A stretch of 49,964 nucleotides of DNA from Secundilactobacillus collinoides DSM 20515 = JCM 1123. Lineage in GTDB: Bacteria; Bacillota; Bacilli; Lactobacillales; Lactobacillaceae. How positions within the stretch are numbered: position 1 is the stretch's first letter; each line of letters opens with the position of its first letter. The stretch is from positions 55,758 through 105,721 of the forward strand of contig NZ_AYYR01000074.1 of the NCBI RefSeq assembly GCF_001435975.1. The letters are read 5' to 3'. The notes under the pieces were generated by a model. That model was not told the origin of the DNA. It was given only the letters and a program-made list of their open reading frames with translations, and searched no databases. The position numbers and the translations under genes were made by a program. This document shows positions 8,243 through 17,369 of this stretch, piece after piece.

Positions 8243-9769
8243 ATGTTAGAAAACTTGTTAGCCACCATTCAAAAAGAGGACTTGGCTGAACAGCTTTATC
8301 ATAGCCTTGTCGGTATTGAAATCGAAGAGAATCGAATTGATAAAAACGGCCGTTTGAGTCGGCAGGAGCACCCTGCAGAACTTGGCTCACGTCAGTTTCA
8401 CCCGTACTTACAGACCGATTTTGGTGAGGCTCAGGCTGAACTGATTACTGATCCTAATCCCAATATTGGTGGGGTGTTAGATCAGTTGGATGCCCTGCAG
8501 ACAGTCTTTTATCGGTCGTTAAAGGGTGATGATCGCATCTGGCCGTTGAGTATGCCGCCGGCCATTGATGAAAGTGACCGTCAGTATATTCGCAGCCATT
8601 TTGAACGGCCCAATTATGCTGTCTACCGCGATTATTTGACTAAGAAGTACGATGTTGCGCCGAAAATTATTACGGGTATTCACCTTAACTTCAGCCTTCC
8701 AGATCCCGTTGTAAACCGGCTATTTCCTTACTATGAAGATGAATTTGCTACGGTCAAAGATTTTAAGAACGCCTTGTACTTTCGCATTACCCAGAATTTA
8801 GTGTTGAACCGCTGGTTGTTAACGTATTTGTTTGGTGCATCACCGGTTGCTGAAGCTGGCTTTTTTGATAATTATCCGGTCGATGTTGATCTATCGCACC
8901 CCGTCCGGAGCATCCGCAGCAGCAAGTACGGGTATGCGAACCTGCCTGCTGACCACATGGATATGGGTGTTTACAAGTCGTTGAGCCACTTTATCAGCAC
9001 CATCGAAAAAGCGGTGGAAGATGGTCATTTGTACGCTGCATCTGAATTTTACGGTCCGGTTCGGTTGCGCGGTCAAGAGAAGCTGGCTGACTACTCGGCA
9101 AAAGGCATTCGATATTTGGAATTTCGAAATTTTGACCTCACACCATTTACTCCAAATGGCGTCAGTCGGCACGCCCTGTATTTTCTGAAACTGTTTTGGA
9201 TCTATTTGCTAGTCACCCCGGTGGAATTAACCGACATTGGGGAAAAATTAGCGCAAGCGGGCCGCGATAATGACCAGGTTGCGTTAGAAGACCCGAAACA
9301 ACCAACTTTCAAGCAGGCTGAAGGCCAGGCAATCTTTAAGCAGTTAGATGAGCTGGCTGCAGGTTTAAACGCGCACAGCGAGCAAATAACGGCCGTTGAC
9401 GACTTTGCGGAGTTTATGACGCATCCGGAATTGACCCCGGCTGCTAAATTGGTGGACCGGCTCGTTGATGGCAGCCTGATGACGTTTGGGAAACAACAGG
9501 CGGCTAAATGGAAGGCTGATCGAATCGGTGCTACTGAGCTGATTCCAGTCATGTACCGCCTGCCGATACCTGCTCAAGAGTTGGTGTTCAGAGCGATTCA
9601 ACTTGGCATTCGCTATTTTGTGGTTCACGATGAACAGGGTGAAGCCTTGTTGATGCTGACTTATGATGGCCTGACGCAGGTCGTTGAGGCAAACAAGATT
9701 CCTGATGAAGGTGCTACAGACTATCTGCGACAATTATTCCCTGACTTGCCGATTCCGTCTCTAAATTAA
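8243..9769 (+). CDS. gshA: Glutamate-cysteine ligase (GshA, type 1)
   Basis: It joins glutamate and cysteine to gamma-glutamylcysteine, the first step of glutathione synthesis. The 508-aa protein resembles the N-terminal ligase half of bifunctional GshAB: GIEIEENRIDKNGRLS near the start, then FGEAQAELITDPN, the substrate-binding IHLNFSLPD, and IRYLEFRNFDLTPF. The ATP-grasp glutathione synthetase domain is missing and no gshB is adjacent, so gamma-glutamylcysteine may be the end product unless synthetase is encoded elsewhere. AGGAGG precedes the ATG. The gene stands alone, with terminators on both sides. Confidence 0.9.
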   Translation: MLENLLATIQKEDLAEQLYHSLVGIEIEENRIDKNGRLSRQEHPAELGSRQFHPYLQTDFGEAQAELITDPNPNIGGVLDQLDALQTVFYRSLKGDDRIWPLSMPPAIDESDRQYIRSHFERPNYAVYRDYLTKKYDVAPKIITGIHLNFSLPDPVVNRLFPYYEDEFATVKDFKNALYFRITQNLVLNRWLLTYLFGASPVAEAGFFDNYPVDVDLSHPVRSIRSSKYGYANLPADHMDMGVYKSLSHFISTIEKAVEDGHLYAASEFYGPVRLRGQEKLADYSAKGIRYLEFRNFDLTPFTPNGVSRHALYFLKLFWIYLLVTPVELTDIGEKLAQAGRDNDQVALEDPKQPTFKQAEGQAIFKQLDELAAGLNAHSEQITAVDDFAEFMTHPELTPAAKLVDRLVDGSLMTFGKQQAAKWKADRIGATELIPVMYRLPIPAQELVFRAIQLGIRYFVVHDEQGEALLMLTYDGLTQVVEANKIPDEGATDYLRQLFPDLPIPSLN

Positions 9770-9777
9770 ATGAAGTT

Positions 9778-9834
9778 AAAACAACCATTTTGGTTATCTG
9801 TTGTTAAACAGGTGATCAGAATGGTTGTTTTATT
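9778..9834 (+). terminator. Intrinsic terminator after gshA
   Basis: AAAACAACCATT pairs with AATGGTTGTTTT across a long loop that has its own weak hairpin, and a T-rich tail follows. Confidence 0.7.
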
Positions 9835-10086
9835 GGCTTATTTCGCGCTTTTAAAGCGTGGTAGATGACGATGGTAACTAAGTCACGCTCAGACTAGTTA
9901 ACGGGCTTACAACGGCCCATAAGCCGATTTTATTAGTACTGGTCAGGCTTCCAAGTGAAACTTTGGTTCGATCTGTCCTTGAGTTCATCACCAACAACTT
10001 TTGAACGATTCATTACACCGCTCTTGGTTCAACGTATGAAACGTGCCGCCAACGATCATGATGCAGCTAGGGGCGACTTTTAGCAC
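9833..10086 (+). other. Gap with an unrecognised open frame, possible gene remnant
   Basis: Between the gshA terminator and the gntP terminator, 9937-10083 is open for 48 codons without a start at its edge; an internal GTG lies at 9955. The translated end reads FERFITPLLVQRMKRAAND, which looks protein-like, but there is no ribosome site. I do not recognise it. Confidence 0.2.
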
Positions 10087-10121
10087 AAAAAAAGCTGAGC
10101 AGATTATCTGCTCAGCTTTGT
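10086..10121 (-). terminator. Intrinsic terminator of gntKP
   Basis: A perfect 13-bp stem AAAGCTGAGCAGA / TCTGCTCAGCTTT with a 3-nt loop. The A-run on the plus strand gives a U-tract for the minus-strand gntP transcript. Confidence 0.85.
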
Positions 10122-10135
10122 GAAGATTGTTTATT

Positions 10136-11491
10136 TTAGTGGAACAAGACGTTCAATATCAGAACGATAATGATACCCACAATGGAGATGATCGTTTCAA
10201 GCACCGTCCAGATAGAAAGTGTTTGCTTAACAGTCAAATCGAAGTATTCTCTGAACATCCAGAAACCAGCATCGTTAACGTGTGATGCGGCAAGTGAACC
10301 GGCACCAATGGCAAGCACCATCAGAGCGGGATCAACACCGGCTTGGGTCATCAATGGGGCAACGATCCCAGCGGCAGTTAAGGAAGCAACGGTAGCTGAA
10401 CCCAAAGCAACACGCAGGATAACAGCAACCAACCAGCCCAAGATCAGAGGTGAGATGCTGGAGTTGGCAAACATCTTGGCAACTTCAGTACCGATACCAC
10501 CATCGATCAGAACTTGTTTGAAACCGCCACCACCACCGATAACTAACAGCAGCATAGCGATGGACTTAACAGCACTTTCCAGTGTTGCCATGATGTCCTT
10601 AGTTGCACGATTACGGTGCCAACCCATTGACCACATTGCAAAGAGCAATGAGAGCAGCATTGCGATAGCAGGGTCACCAATGAAGGCAATTAAGCTATCA
10701 AGGAATGTTGGGTTCTTTGGGGTCGCCCCGCCGTCAACCGTCATCTTGTAGATGGTCGTGATGGCCATCAAGATAACGGGGAACAGTGACGTTAAAACAG
10801 AGATGCCGAAACTAGGTTCTTCGCCTGGTTCAGGTGTTTTCATTTCACCAATTGAGCTTAGGTTACCCTTTGCTTTGAAAGCATCAGGCGCAAACTTTTG
10901 GGCTAATTTAGTGAACAGGGGACCAGCAATGTAAGCTGCTGGAATCGCAACAATGATACCGAACAGGAGAACCTTCCCATCGTTGGCATGCAAAGCTGCA
11001 GAAATTGCAACTGGTGCCGGGTGAGGTGGTAAGAACCCGTGGGTAACAGACAAAGCAGCGGCCATTGAAATCCCAAGGTAGAGGACAGGCACGCCGGCTT
11101 CAACGGCAATGGCGAAGACGATTGGGACCAACAGAACCATCCCAACTTCGAAGAACAGTGCAAGACCAATAATAAATGACGCTAACATAATAGCTAACTG
11201 AAGGCGCTTGCGACCAAACTTCTTGATCAAGGTGGTGGCAATGGTGTGTGCACCACCGGCATCGGCAACTAACCGGCCAAGCATGGCACCAAAACCAAAG
11301 ACAAGTGATAATTCACCAAGTTGACTACCGATACCTGTTTCGATACTCGAGGCAATTTCTGTCAGCTTCATACCAAGCAAGATGGCAGTAACCACCGAGG
11401 TGATGATCAGGGAGACGAAGGTGTTGATCTTGAATTTGATGATCAAGATCAGCAGGAGTGCGACCCCAATAATAAGAGCAAGTATTTCCAT
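10136..11491 (-). CDS. gntP: Gluconate:H+ symporter, GntP family
   Basis: An integral membrane permease that imports gluconate with protons. The 451-aa length and all-hydrophobic pattern with about 12-14 segments fit the GntP family. Family features include FGAMLGRLVADAGGAH, LPPHPAPVAISAALHAND and GAGSLAASHVNDAGFWMFRE. It follows gluconokinase gntK by about 130 nt on the same strand, and a terminator lies directly after it, so it is the last gene of the gnt operon. The ATG is preceded by GAAAGGG. Confidence 0.93.
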   Translation of the reverse strand: MEILALIIGVALLLILIIKFKINTFVSLIITSVVTAILLGMKLTEIASSIETGIGSQLGELSLVFGFGAMLGRLVADAGGAHTIATTLIKKFGRKRLQLAIMLASFIIGLALFFEVGMVLLVPIVFAIAVEAGVPVLYLGISMAAALSVTHGFLPPHPAPVAISAALHANDGKVLLFGIIVAIPAAYIAGPLFTKLAQKFAPDAFKAKGNLSSIGEMKTPEPGEEPSFGISVLTSLFPVILMAITTIYKMTVDGGATPKNPTFLDSLIAFIGDPAIAMLLSLLFAMWSMGWHRNRATKDIMATLESAVKSIAMLLLVIGGGGGFKQVLIDGGIGTEVAKMFANSSISPLILGWLVAVILRVALGSATVASLTAAGIVAPLMTQAGVDPALMVLAIGAGSLAASHVNDAGFWMFREYFDLTVKQTLSIWTVLETIISIVGIIIVLILNVLFH

Positions 11492-11524
11492 AATGAAGTA
11501 AACCCTTTCATTTGTTTATTTTGA

Positions 11525-11552
11525 GAAGCCACCCGCCGCAAACGGATGGCTC
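11525..11552 (-). other. Intercistronic hairpin between gntK and gntP
   Basis: On the minus strand GAGCCATCCG pairs with CGGGTGGCTTC over a short loop and has no U-tract. It may stabilise or separate the gntK and gntP parts of the transcript. Confidence 0.4.
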
Positions 11553-11624
11553 GTCAATAACATAAATTATAATGTGAAATAAGTGTCATTGCATGCAATT
11601 CGACTTATCCCAAGTTGAACCCGA

Positions 11625-13184
11625 TTATTTAGTGTCGTCTGATTGCGTTTTGGCTTCCTGTGAACGCTGGAAGTCGGCAATTGCCTTGTACTCAGTTTGT
11701 AACTGACGGCTCAGACGAATGTAGATTGGGACAAGTGCCCGGTAAGCTTCGAAGGTATCTGGGTTTGGATGGTGCACCTTTGCAACCCCGATGAACTTCT
11801 TAACTTCACTCAGGTCATCGATCAGCCCAAGACTGTACATGCCAAGCGTTGCGGCACCTAAAGCGGTTCCTTCAACGGTTTCAGGAATGGTAACATCCTG
11901 TTCGAAGATGTCGGCTAACATTTGACGCCAGAGAGCAGAACGGGCGAAACCGCCAGTTGCTTGGATACTCTTTGGCTTGCCAACAACTTCTTCTAGGGCA
12001 ATCATGACAGTGTAGAGGTTGTAAACGATCCCTTCAAGGGCGGCCCGAACCATGTCGGCCCGAGTATGCGTCCGCGTCAAACCGAAGAATGATCCGCGGG
12101 CGTTTGCGTCCCAGATTGGGGCACGTTCGCCGCCAAGGAATGGGTGGAAGATCAAACCGTGTGAACCAGCAGGCACTTTAGAAGCAATTTCAGTCAACAA
12201 GTCGTAACTGTCAATCTTCATTTGTTCCGCAGTGATCTTTTCTGGTGCGAACAGTTGGTCACGGACCCAACGAAAGACGATCCCACCATTGTTGACAGGG
12301 CCGCCAACGACCCACTTGTCCTTAGCCAGGTAGTAACAGAACACCCGGGCTTTAGGATCGATTTTTGGCTTGTCGGTAATGACACGAACAGCACCAGAAG
12401 TCCCGATGGTAACAGCAACAACGCCAGGGTCAATCGCGTCAACACCCAGGTTGGCCAAAGGACCGTCAGATGCACCCATTACAAATGGGGTGTTTGGATC
12501 GATACCGATAACCCGTGCGTAATCTTCGTTCATGCCGGAAACTTGATCAGTGGTATCCACGAGTTCTGGCAATTGGTCGCGAGTTACGCCAGCAAGTTCA
12601 AGGGCTTGGTCGTCCCAGTCCATGTTGAAGATGTTGAACATCCCGGTCGCATTGGCAATGGAATAATCTTCCTTTAACACGCCGAATAATTTATAGATCA
12701 CGTATTCCTTGATCCCAACGAACCAACGGGCTTGGTCGAACAAGTCCTTGTGTTCGTTACGCAGCCAAATTAACTTCGTCAGTGGGGTCATGGGGTGAAT
12801 AGGGGTCCCGGTCTTCTCGTAAATTTGCTTACCAACGCCGTTTTTACGGAGTTCATCAGCGTAGTTTACCGCCCGGTTATCAGCCCACGTAATGGCGCGA
12901 GTTAAAGGCTTGTGGTTTTCATCTAATAAAATCAAACTATGCATTGCGGCTGAAAATGAAACACCTTTCAGTTCACCTGGCTTTAAATCAGCTTTCCGTA
13001 AAACGGTTGTCAGACCGTCAACTAAAGCAGAGAAAATTTCTTCTGGATCTTCTTCGGCCATATCAGGTTTGTCTTGATAAAGCGGATACAAATTGTTGGA
13101 ATAGCCAGCGACTTTTCCTTTGTCATCAAAAAGTACCGTTTTAACACTGGTTGTCCCCATATCGAGACCAATCATATAATCCAT
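11625..13184 (-). CDS. gntK: Gluconokinase, FGGY family
   Basis: It phosphorylates gluconate to 6-phosphogluconate, feeding the pentose phosphate or phosphoketolase route. The 519-aa length is typical for FGGY kinases. The N-terminus shows the phosphate-loop IGLDMGTTSVKTVLFDD. The substrate region SFSAAMHSLILLDENHKPL and TWADNRA matches gluconokinases more than xylulokinases or glycerol kinases. The second ATPase motif is VTIGTSGAVRV, and the adenosine motif ATGGFARSALWRQMLAD is near the end. It is the first gene of the gntKP operon and divergent from an RpiR regulator. Confidence 0.93.
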   Translation of the reverse strand: MDYMIGLDMGTTSVKTVLFDDKGKVAGYSNNLYPLYQDKPDMAEEDPEEIFSALVDGLTTVLRKADLKPGELKGVSFSAAMHSLILLDENHKPLTRAITWADNRAVNYADELRKNGVGKQIYEKTGTPIHPMTPLTKLIWLRNEHKDLFDQARWFVGIKEYVIYKLFGVLKEDYSIANATGMFNIFNMDWDDQALELAGVTRDQLPELVDTTDQVSGMNEDYARVIGIDPNTPFVMGASDGPLANLGVDAIDPGVVAVTIGTSGAVRVITDKPKIDPKARVFCYYLAKDKWVVGGPVNNGGIVFRWVRDQLFAPEKITAEQMKIDSYDLLTEIASKVPAGSHGLIFHPFLGGERAPIWDANARGSFFGLTRTHTRADMVRAALEGIVYNLYTVMIALEEVVGKPKSIQATGGFARSALWRQMLADIFEQDVTIPETVEGTALGAATLGMYSLGLIDDLSEVKKFIGVAKVHHPNPDTFEAYRALVPIYIRLSRQLQTEYKAIADFQRSQEAKTQSDDTK

Positions 13185-13269
13185 AGGTGAATTACTTCCC
13201 TTCGTAGAACTTGTTATTGTCTATATGACATTATTGCAAAAATGGATAGTCGTAAATCGAACAAAACTT

Positions 13270-13298
13270 ATTATATGAAAAAAATTTTCTCAATTCAA
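13270..13298 (-). promoter_or_regulatory. gntK promoter with an operator in its spacer
   Basis: Read on the minus strand, TTGAAT (13293-13298) and TATAAT (13270-13275) are separated by exactly 17 nt. The spacer contains the palindrome GAAAA-AAA-TTTTC (13277-13289). A repressor bound there would block RNA polymerase directly. Confidence 0.7.
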
Positions 13299-13306
13299 CC
13301 CTTTTG

Positions 13307-13323
13307 TTGTAAAATATTTACAA
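13307..13323. promoter_or_regulatory. Palindromic operator candidate upstream of the RpiR regulator
   Basis: TTGTAAA-ATA-TTTACAA is a perfect 7+7 inverted repeat. It lies between the gntK promoter and the regulator gene and may serve autoregulation or upstream binding. Confidence 0.5.
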
Positions 13324-13361
13324 AGAGAAAAATTTATTGTCACACATAGGAGGTCAAAACA

Positions 13362-14216
13362 TTGGCACGCTCGGTATTAAGCAGTATTCGATCTTACTAT
13401 CCAAACCTAAGTCGACTACATCAAAAAATTGCAGATTACATCTTTGCCCAGCCACAAATGGTCAGTGAACTCACAATTAGTGAGCTCGCCAAAAAGGTGG
13501 GCGTTTCTACCGCCTCGATTTCTCGGTTTGCAAAAACGGTGGGGTACACCAACTACCGTGAGTTTAGCATGGAATTGGCCAATGTTGCCACTGATAACAA
13601 TCAACGAACCATGTTTAAAAAAATTGATCCTGATGATACATTGGACGAAATGGCGAAAAAAACTTTTCAGGCAATGATCGATGCACTGATTTCCACTCAG
13701 TCGATTCTGCATGAAGATGAATTAAGGCAGGCGGTCGATTACATTCTCCACGCCGGTCAGCTGGCGTTTTTCGGCCTTGGCGGATCGTCGGTGGCGGCTC
13801 TTGACGGCTACCACACGTTCCTAAGAACTTCTATTAATAGTGAATATTATCCAGATTTTGACGTCCAGTTGATGCAAGCCGCAAAATTGACCCGCAATGA
13901 TTGTGCCATCATGATCTCACATTCGGGAGAAAACCAGCAGACGCTGACGGTACTGAACCAACTGAAAAATAACCATGTACCGGTTATCGCTATTACAAGT
14001 TATGGCCGGTCATCGTTGGCACAACGCGCGGATGTCGTACTGTTGTCATTAGCGGATCAAGTCAATAAGCGTTCTGACGGCATGTACACGTTAATTGCTC
14101 AGTTGGCGCTGATCGATAGTTTATTTACCATGGTCGCCATTAAACTGTCCAACAAGACTGAAGCTGTAATGTCACGGGTTCGCCGGGCAATTGATGAGAC
14201 CCGTAATGAGCTTTAA
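13362..14216 (+). CDS. gntR: RpiR/MurR-family regulator of the gluconate operon
   Basis: A 284-aa transcription factor. Residues 1-75 form the RpiR helix-turn-helix (TISELAKKVGVSTASISRFA). Residues about 110-270 form a SIS sugar-phosphate-binding domain (FFGLGGSSVAALDGYHTFLR and MISHSGENQQTL). Family members sense phosphosugars or sugar acids, so 6-phosphogluconate is the natural candidate effector here, inferred from the divergent gntKP operon. It starts at TTG 13362, with AGGAGG 8 nt upstream and no better start. The symbol gntR is by context; the protein is not of the classical GntR fold. Confidence 0.88.
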   Translation: MARSVLSSIRSYYPNLSRLHQKIADYIFAQPQMVSELTISELAKKVGVSTASISRFAKTVGYTNYREFSMELANVATDNNQRTMFKKIDPDDTLDEMAKKTFQAMIDALISTQSILHEDELRQAVDYILHAGQLAFFGLGGSSVAALDGYHTFLRTSINSEYYPDFDVQLMQAAKLTRNDCAIMISHSGENQQTLTVLNQLKNNHVPVIAITSYGRSSLAQRADVVLLSLADQVNKRSDGMYTLIAQLALIDSLFTMVAIKLSNKTEAVMSRVRRAIDETRNEL

Positions 14217-14455
14217 GTTTTAATAGATGAAATTGATTTGTTTGCCATTCCATTGCAGCATGCTTTTCTGCATTGGCGTGACCTTATGGCTGCCGCCGCG
14301 TTGTTGTATCGATTGAACATGCCGCACCGCCAGCGTTCTATTCTGAAAAACAGAAGCCACTCGGTAATAACGCTGACCCTAAATACCTTGTTTTGCCCGC
14401 TGTGTTAAAATAAATCATGAACATCATGAACACTTTCTAACGAGGATGAGACAAA

Positions 14456-15232
14456 GTGAGAAAACGACGCATTGAACCGATATATAATACAACCTACCGT
14501 CAGTTGCGACGGCGTTATGTTTGGACGCGCACGCTGCTGGTTATTGCGGTTATTTTAGTTGCCGTTGGTTCCTGGATGGGCTGGCAGCGGTATAAACAGG
14601 CTCAACTCAAACGTTACCCGATCCAAGGCATTTCATTAACCCAGGACAACGGGTTTGTTGATTTTCAACAACTGGCAAAACACGGGATTTCGTTTGCGTA
14701 TTTGCGGGCGAGCTCTGGGGCCACCTATACGGATGATGATTTTAGTTCAAACTATACGCGGGCAGTGGGATCAGATGTTAAACTGGGCGTCTACCATGTT
14801 TTTAGTTTTTCAACGTCACCCAAGGCGCAGGCAGCTAATTTTGAGCGCAAAGTTAAATCTAAAACTGGCACGTTGCCGATTGCCGTTCAGGTTGCTTTTT
14901 ATGGCGAATATAACCAACGGACGCTAAAGTCTTCAGCGACAGCAAAACGGCTCTCGGAATTTATCACGCTTCTGCGTCATCATTACCATCAATCCGTGAT
15001 TATCTGGTGTACGCCGACCGTATGGCGATTGTTGAAGGACAGCAGCTTGAGCCAAACACAGCGGTGGGTCAATAGCGGCAGTCTGACACATGCGGGCACT
15101 GACATTTCCTTTATCGAGTACGATGACGACGGGAGTGTTTCGATGAATGGCCAAACGCAAAAGGTTCCGCGGTCGGTTTTTAATGGCAGTCGCAAGCAGT
15201 GGACAGACTATTTAAATTTGCTGGCGCAATAA
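14456..15232 (+). CDS. Membrane-anchored GH25-like protein with lost catalytic residues
   Basis: A 258-aa protein with a basic cytoplasmic N-terminus (1-24), one membrane helix (about 25-42) and an outside domain that follows the GH25 muramidase pattern: ISFAYLRASSGATYTDDDFSSNY, GVYHVFSF, and IIWCTPTVW. In active GH25 enzymes the first strand carries GID and a later strand carries DxE. Here these read GIS (58-60) and QVA (145-147), so the acidic residues appear to be gone. It may bind peptidoglycan or act as a scaffold rather than cut. Starts at GTG 14456. A monocistronic gene; neither neighbour explains it. Confidence 0.75.
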   Translation: MRKRRIEPIYNTTYRQLRRRYVWTRTLLVIAVILVAVGSWMGWQRYKQAQLKRYPIQGISLTQDNGFVDFQQLAKHGISFAYLRASSGATYTDDDFSSNYTRAVGSDVKLGVYHVFSFSTSPKAQAANFERKVKSKTGTLPIAVQVAFYGEYNQRTLKSSATAKRLSEFITLLRHHYHQSVIIWCTPTVWRLLKDSSLSQTQRWVNSGSLTHAGTDISFIEYDDDGSVSMNGQTQKVPRSVFNGSRKQWTDYLNLLAQ

Positions 15233-15356
15233 ATTTTTTTAATGCTAAATTTTGAGTGATAGCGAATCGCCAACCATTAATAACACGCTTAAAACTATAA
15301 CTTCAATAAGTTCTGCTTATCTTACCTAAATGTGGGCTGAACGGCAGATCTCGGGC

Positions 15357-15413
15357 ATATAAGCGACCCCCTCTAAAAATCCATTCGTGGTTTTCAGAGG
15401 GGGTCGCTTATAT
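15357..15413. terminator. Bidirectional hairpin between convergent genes
   Basis: A perfect 18-bp stem (ATATAAGCGACCCCCTCT and its complement, 15357-15374 / 15396-15413) carries an inner AAAATCCATTCGTGGTTTT tip. It separates the GH25-like gene from the convergent dehydrogenase. The remainder of 15233-15611 shows nothing else clear. Confidence 0.65.
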
Positions 15414-15611
15414 TTTGAGAGCAAAATCACCTGTTGTCCCACTCTTGAGCTCGGCGATTAGGCTAGGAAACAGATTAAAAGACAATCTGTATTGGCATCT
15501 GAGCAGCACGGGGGGTTACCCTCAAATCGTCTTGTGCATTCGCTTTGTCTGTATGATGATTCGAGTGTTCTGTTTAATTGTATTGTTATGAAATCATGAT
15601 TTGGTTCAAAT

Positions 15612-16550
15612 CTAAATCTGGTTGACCGGCCACTCCGGCTTTTCACCAGAGAGTACCCGAACAACTTCGCTTGCTGAGTCAACAGCCATCCGCGACATAC
15701 ATTCGACTGTGTTTGAGGCGATGTGGGGGGTTAGAAGAACGTTGTCTAACGTATAGAACGGGCTGGTTAATGGCAAAGGTTCCTCGTTAAAGACATCTAA
15801 CGCCGCACCACGTATGGTTTTATTTTTTAAGGCTTGAATTAGTGCATTCTGATCAACAAGCGCACCACGGCCAAGATTGATAATCACGGCAGAGGATTTC
15901 ATCAGTTCGAATTCATGTTGACCGATTCCGGCAGTATTCTCCGGGGTCACTGCCATGTGCAGCGTGATGATATCAGCTTCTTTGAAAAGGGTATCGCGAT
16001 CAACGAGCGTGCCCGCATCCGCTTCTTTAACAAAGGGGTCGTAGATTAATGTCGTCATCCCGAGGGCACTGGCTTTGTGTGCGACCATTCGGCCAATTCG
16101 ACCATAGCCCATAATGCCTAATTTTTTCCCGGCCAAATCAAAGCCCATGTGACTGCCTTTGTAATCAAAATCTCCAGTACGCATTTTATCTGAAATAGCG
16201 GTTAAATTTTTTGAGAGATCAAGCATTTCTGCTAATGTTGTTTCAGCCACTGTCGATGCATTAGCGTTCGGGGTAATCGTGACCCAAATATTGTGTTGTT
16301 GCATATAGTCTTGATCAACGTTATCGTAACCGACGCCATGGCGGGCGATGACTTTGAGATTTGGCATTTGCGCAATTGTGTCATTTGGAAATGGTTCGGT
16401 CATGAGCACGATGCCATCCGCTTCCGGTGCATTAGACAGAATCGTTGCTGCTGACGTGTCCTTGAGTTCAATAGTTTGCAGGTGATGTTCGGTCAGATAG
16501 TCCTTGCCAGCTTGGGACAAGCCTTTTGGAATTATTACTTTTTTTGTCAT
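15612..16550 (-). CDS. D-isomer-specific 2-hydroxyacid dehydrogenase
   Basis: An NAD-dependent oxidoreductase that interconverts a 2-keto acid and a D-2-hydroxy acid. The 312-aa protein has the Rossmann motif GYGRIG and an Asp after strand 2 (LIYDPF), pointing to NAD rather than NADP. The catalytic Arg is in NLGRGALVDQ, Glu in FNEEPLP and His in LTPHIASN. It resembles phosphoglycerate dehydrogenase or 2-ketogluconate reductase types, without the C-terminal ACT domain. It is the last gene of a three-gene minus-strand operon (TIM-barrel, SDR, this gene). A role as 2-ketoaldonate reductase is inferred from context. Confidence 0.85.
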   Translation of the reverse strand: MTKKVIIPKGLSQAGKDYLTEHHLQTIELKDTSAATILSNAPEADGIVLMTEPFPNDTIAQMPNLKVIARHGVGYDNVDQDYMQQHNIWVTITPNANASTVAETTLAEMLDLSKNLTAISDKMRTGDFDYKGSHMGFDLAGKKLGIMGYGRIGRMVAHKASALGMTTLIYDPFVKEADAGTLVDRDTLFKEADIITLHMAVTPENTAGIGQHEFELMKSSAVIINLGRGALVDQNALIQALKNKTIRGAALDVFNEEPLPLTSPFYTLDNVLLTPHIASNTVECMSRMAVDSASEVVRVLSGEKPEWPVNQI

Positions 16551-16561
16551 TATGACGCCTC

Positions 16562-17344
16562 CTAGCGTAAAAGATAACCACCGTCAACAGGGATGATTGT
16601 CCCAGTGACGTAGTCTGAAGCGGGGCTTGCGAGAAAGACAGCTGTTCCCATTAATTCAGATGGATCTGCCCAATGTTGAGCCGGAATGTGAGCCAGAATT
16701 TCTGTATTCCTTTCCGGGTCTTCTTGTAAGGCCTTTGTCATTGGTGTGTCGATGTAGCCTGGTGCGATTGCGTTAACTTGAATGTTTTCAGGCGCTAACG
16801 CATCGGCGTACGCTTTTGTCAGTCCTACCACCCCGTGCTTGCTGGCAGTATAAGGGAAAATGAATTTCCCAGCTCTGAATGATTGCATCGAGCCAATGTT
16901 GATGATCTTGCCGCCGCCGTTAGCAGCCATTACTTTTGCGACCGCGTGTGATATGAAGTAAACGGCATTTAAGTTCAGATTAATGACGGCTTGCCAATCT
17001 GAATCTTTATAATCCTGCCATTTTTCGCGGCGTTGCATGCCCGCATTATTGACGAGAATATCAATTTGACCAAAGGCATTCAGCACACCGTCGACAATTT
17101 GTTGCGGTGCTTTTTCATTAGTGACGTCCACCTCAAGAAACGCTGCGCTGCCTTTTGATTTTTCTGCTAGTGCCTGAACATCGTCCCAGCCTTTTTGATC
17201 GTAACTGACGATGTAAATATTGGCACCTGAGGCCAACATTGCTTTAGTGTAGTAGTAACCAAGACCGGATGCACCACCGGTAATAACGGCAGTCTTACCA
17301 TCAAGTCGAAATGAATCGGTACTAAATGTTTTTTCTGTACTCAT
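16562..17344 (-). CDS. SDR-family oxidoreductase (KduD / 5-ketogluconate reductase-like)
   Basis: A classical short-chain dehydrogenase of 260 aa: TGGASGLG cofactor loop, NNAG structural motif, the catalytic Tyr-Lys pair in PYTASKHG, and a C-terminus VTGTIIPVDGGYLL. The overall pattern (FRLDGKTAVITGGASGLG, NAGMQRREKW) is close to 2-dehydro-3-deoxygluconate 5-dehydrogenase and gluconate 5-dehydrogenase proteins. Likely substrate is a keto-sugar acid; the precise one cannot be read from sequence. 11 nt before the next gene, with a GGAGG site. Confidence 0.85.
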   Translation of the reverse strand: MSTEKTFSTDSFRLDGKTAVITGGASGLGYYYTKAMLASGANIYIVSYDQKGWDDVQALAEKSKGSAAFLEVDVTNEKAPQQIVDGVLNAFGQIDILVNNAGMQRREKWQDYKDSDWQAVINLNLNAVYFISHAVAKVMAANGGGKIINIGSMQSFRAGKFIFPYTASKHGVVGLTKAYADALAPENIQVNAIAPGYIDTPMTKALQEDPERNTEILAHIPAQHWADPSELMGTAVFLASPASDYVTGTIIPVDGGYLLR

Positions 17345-17369
17345 AGTTTTCCTCCAAACCCATAATCAA

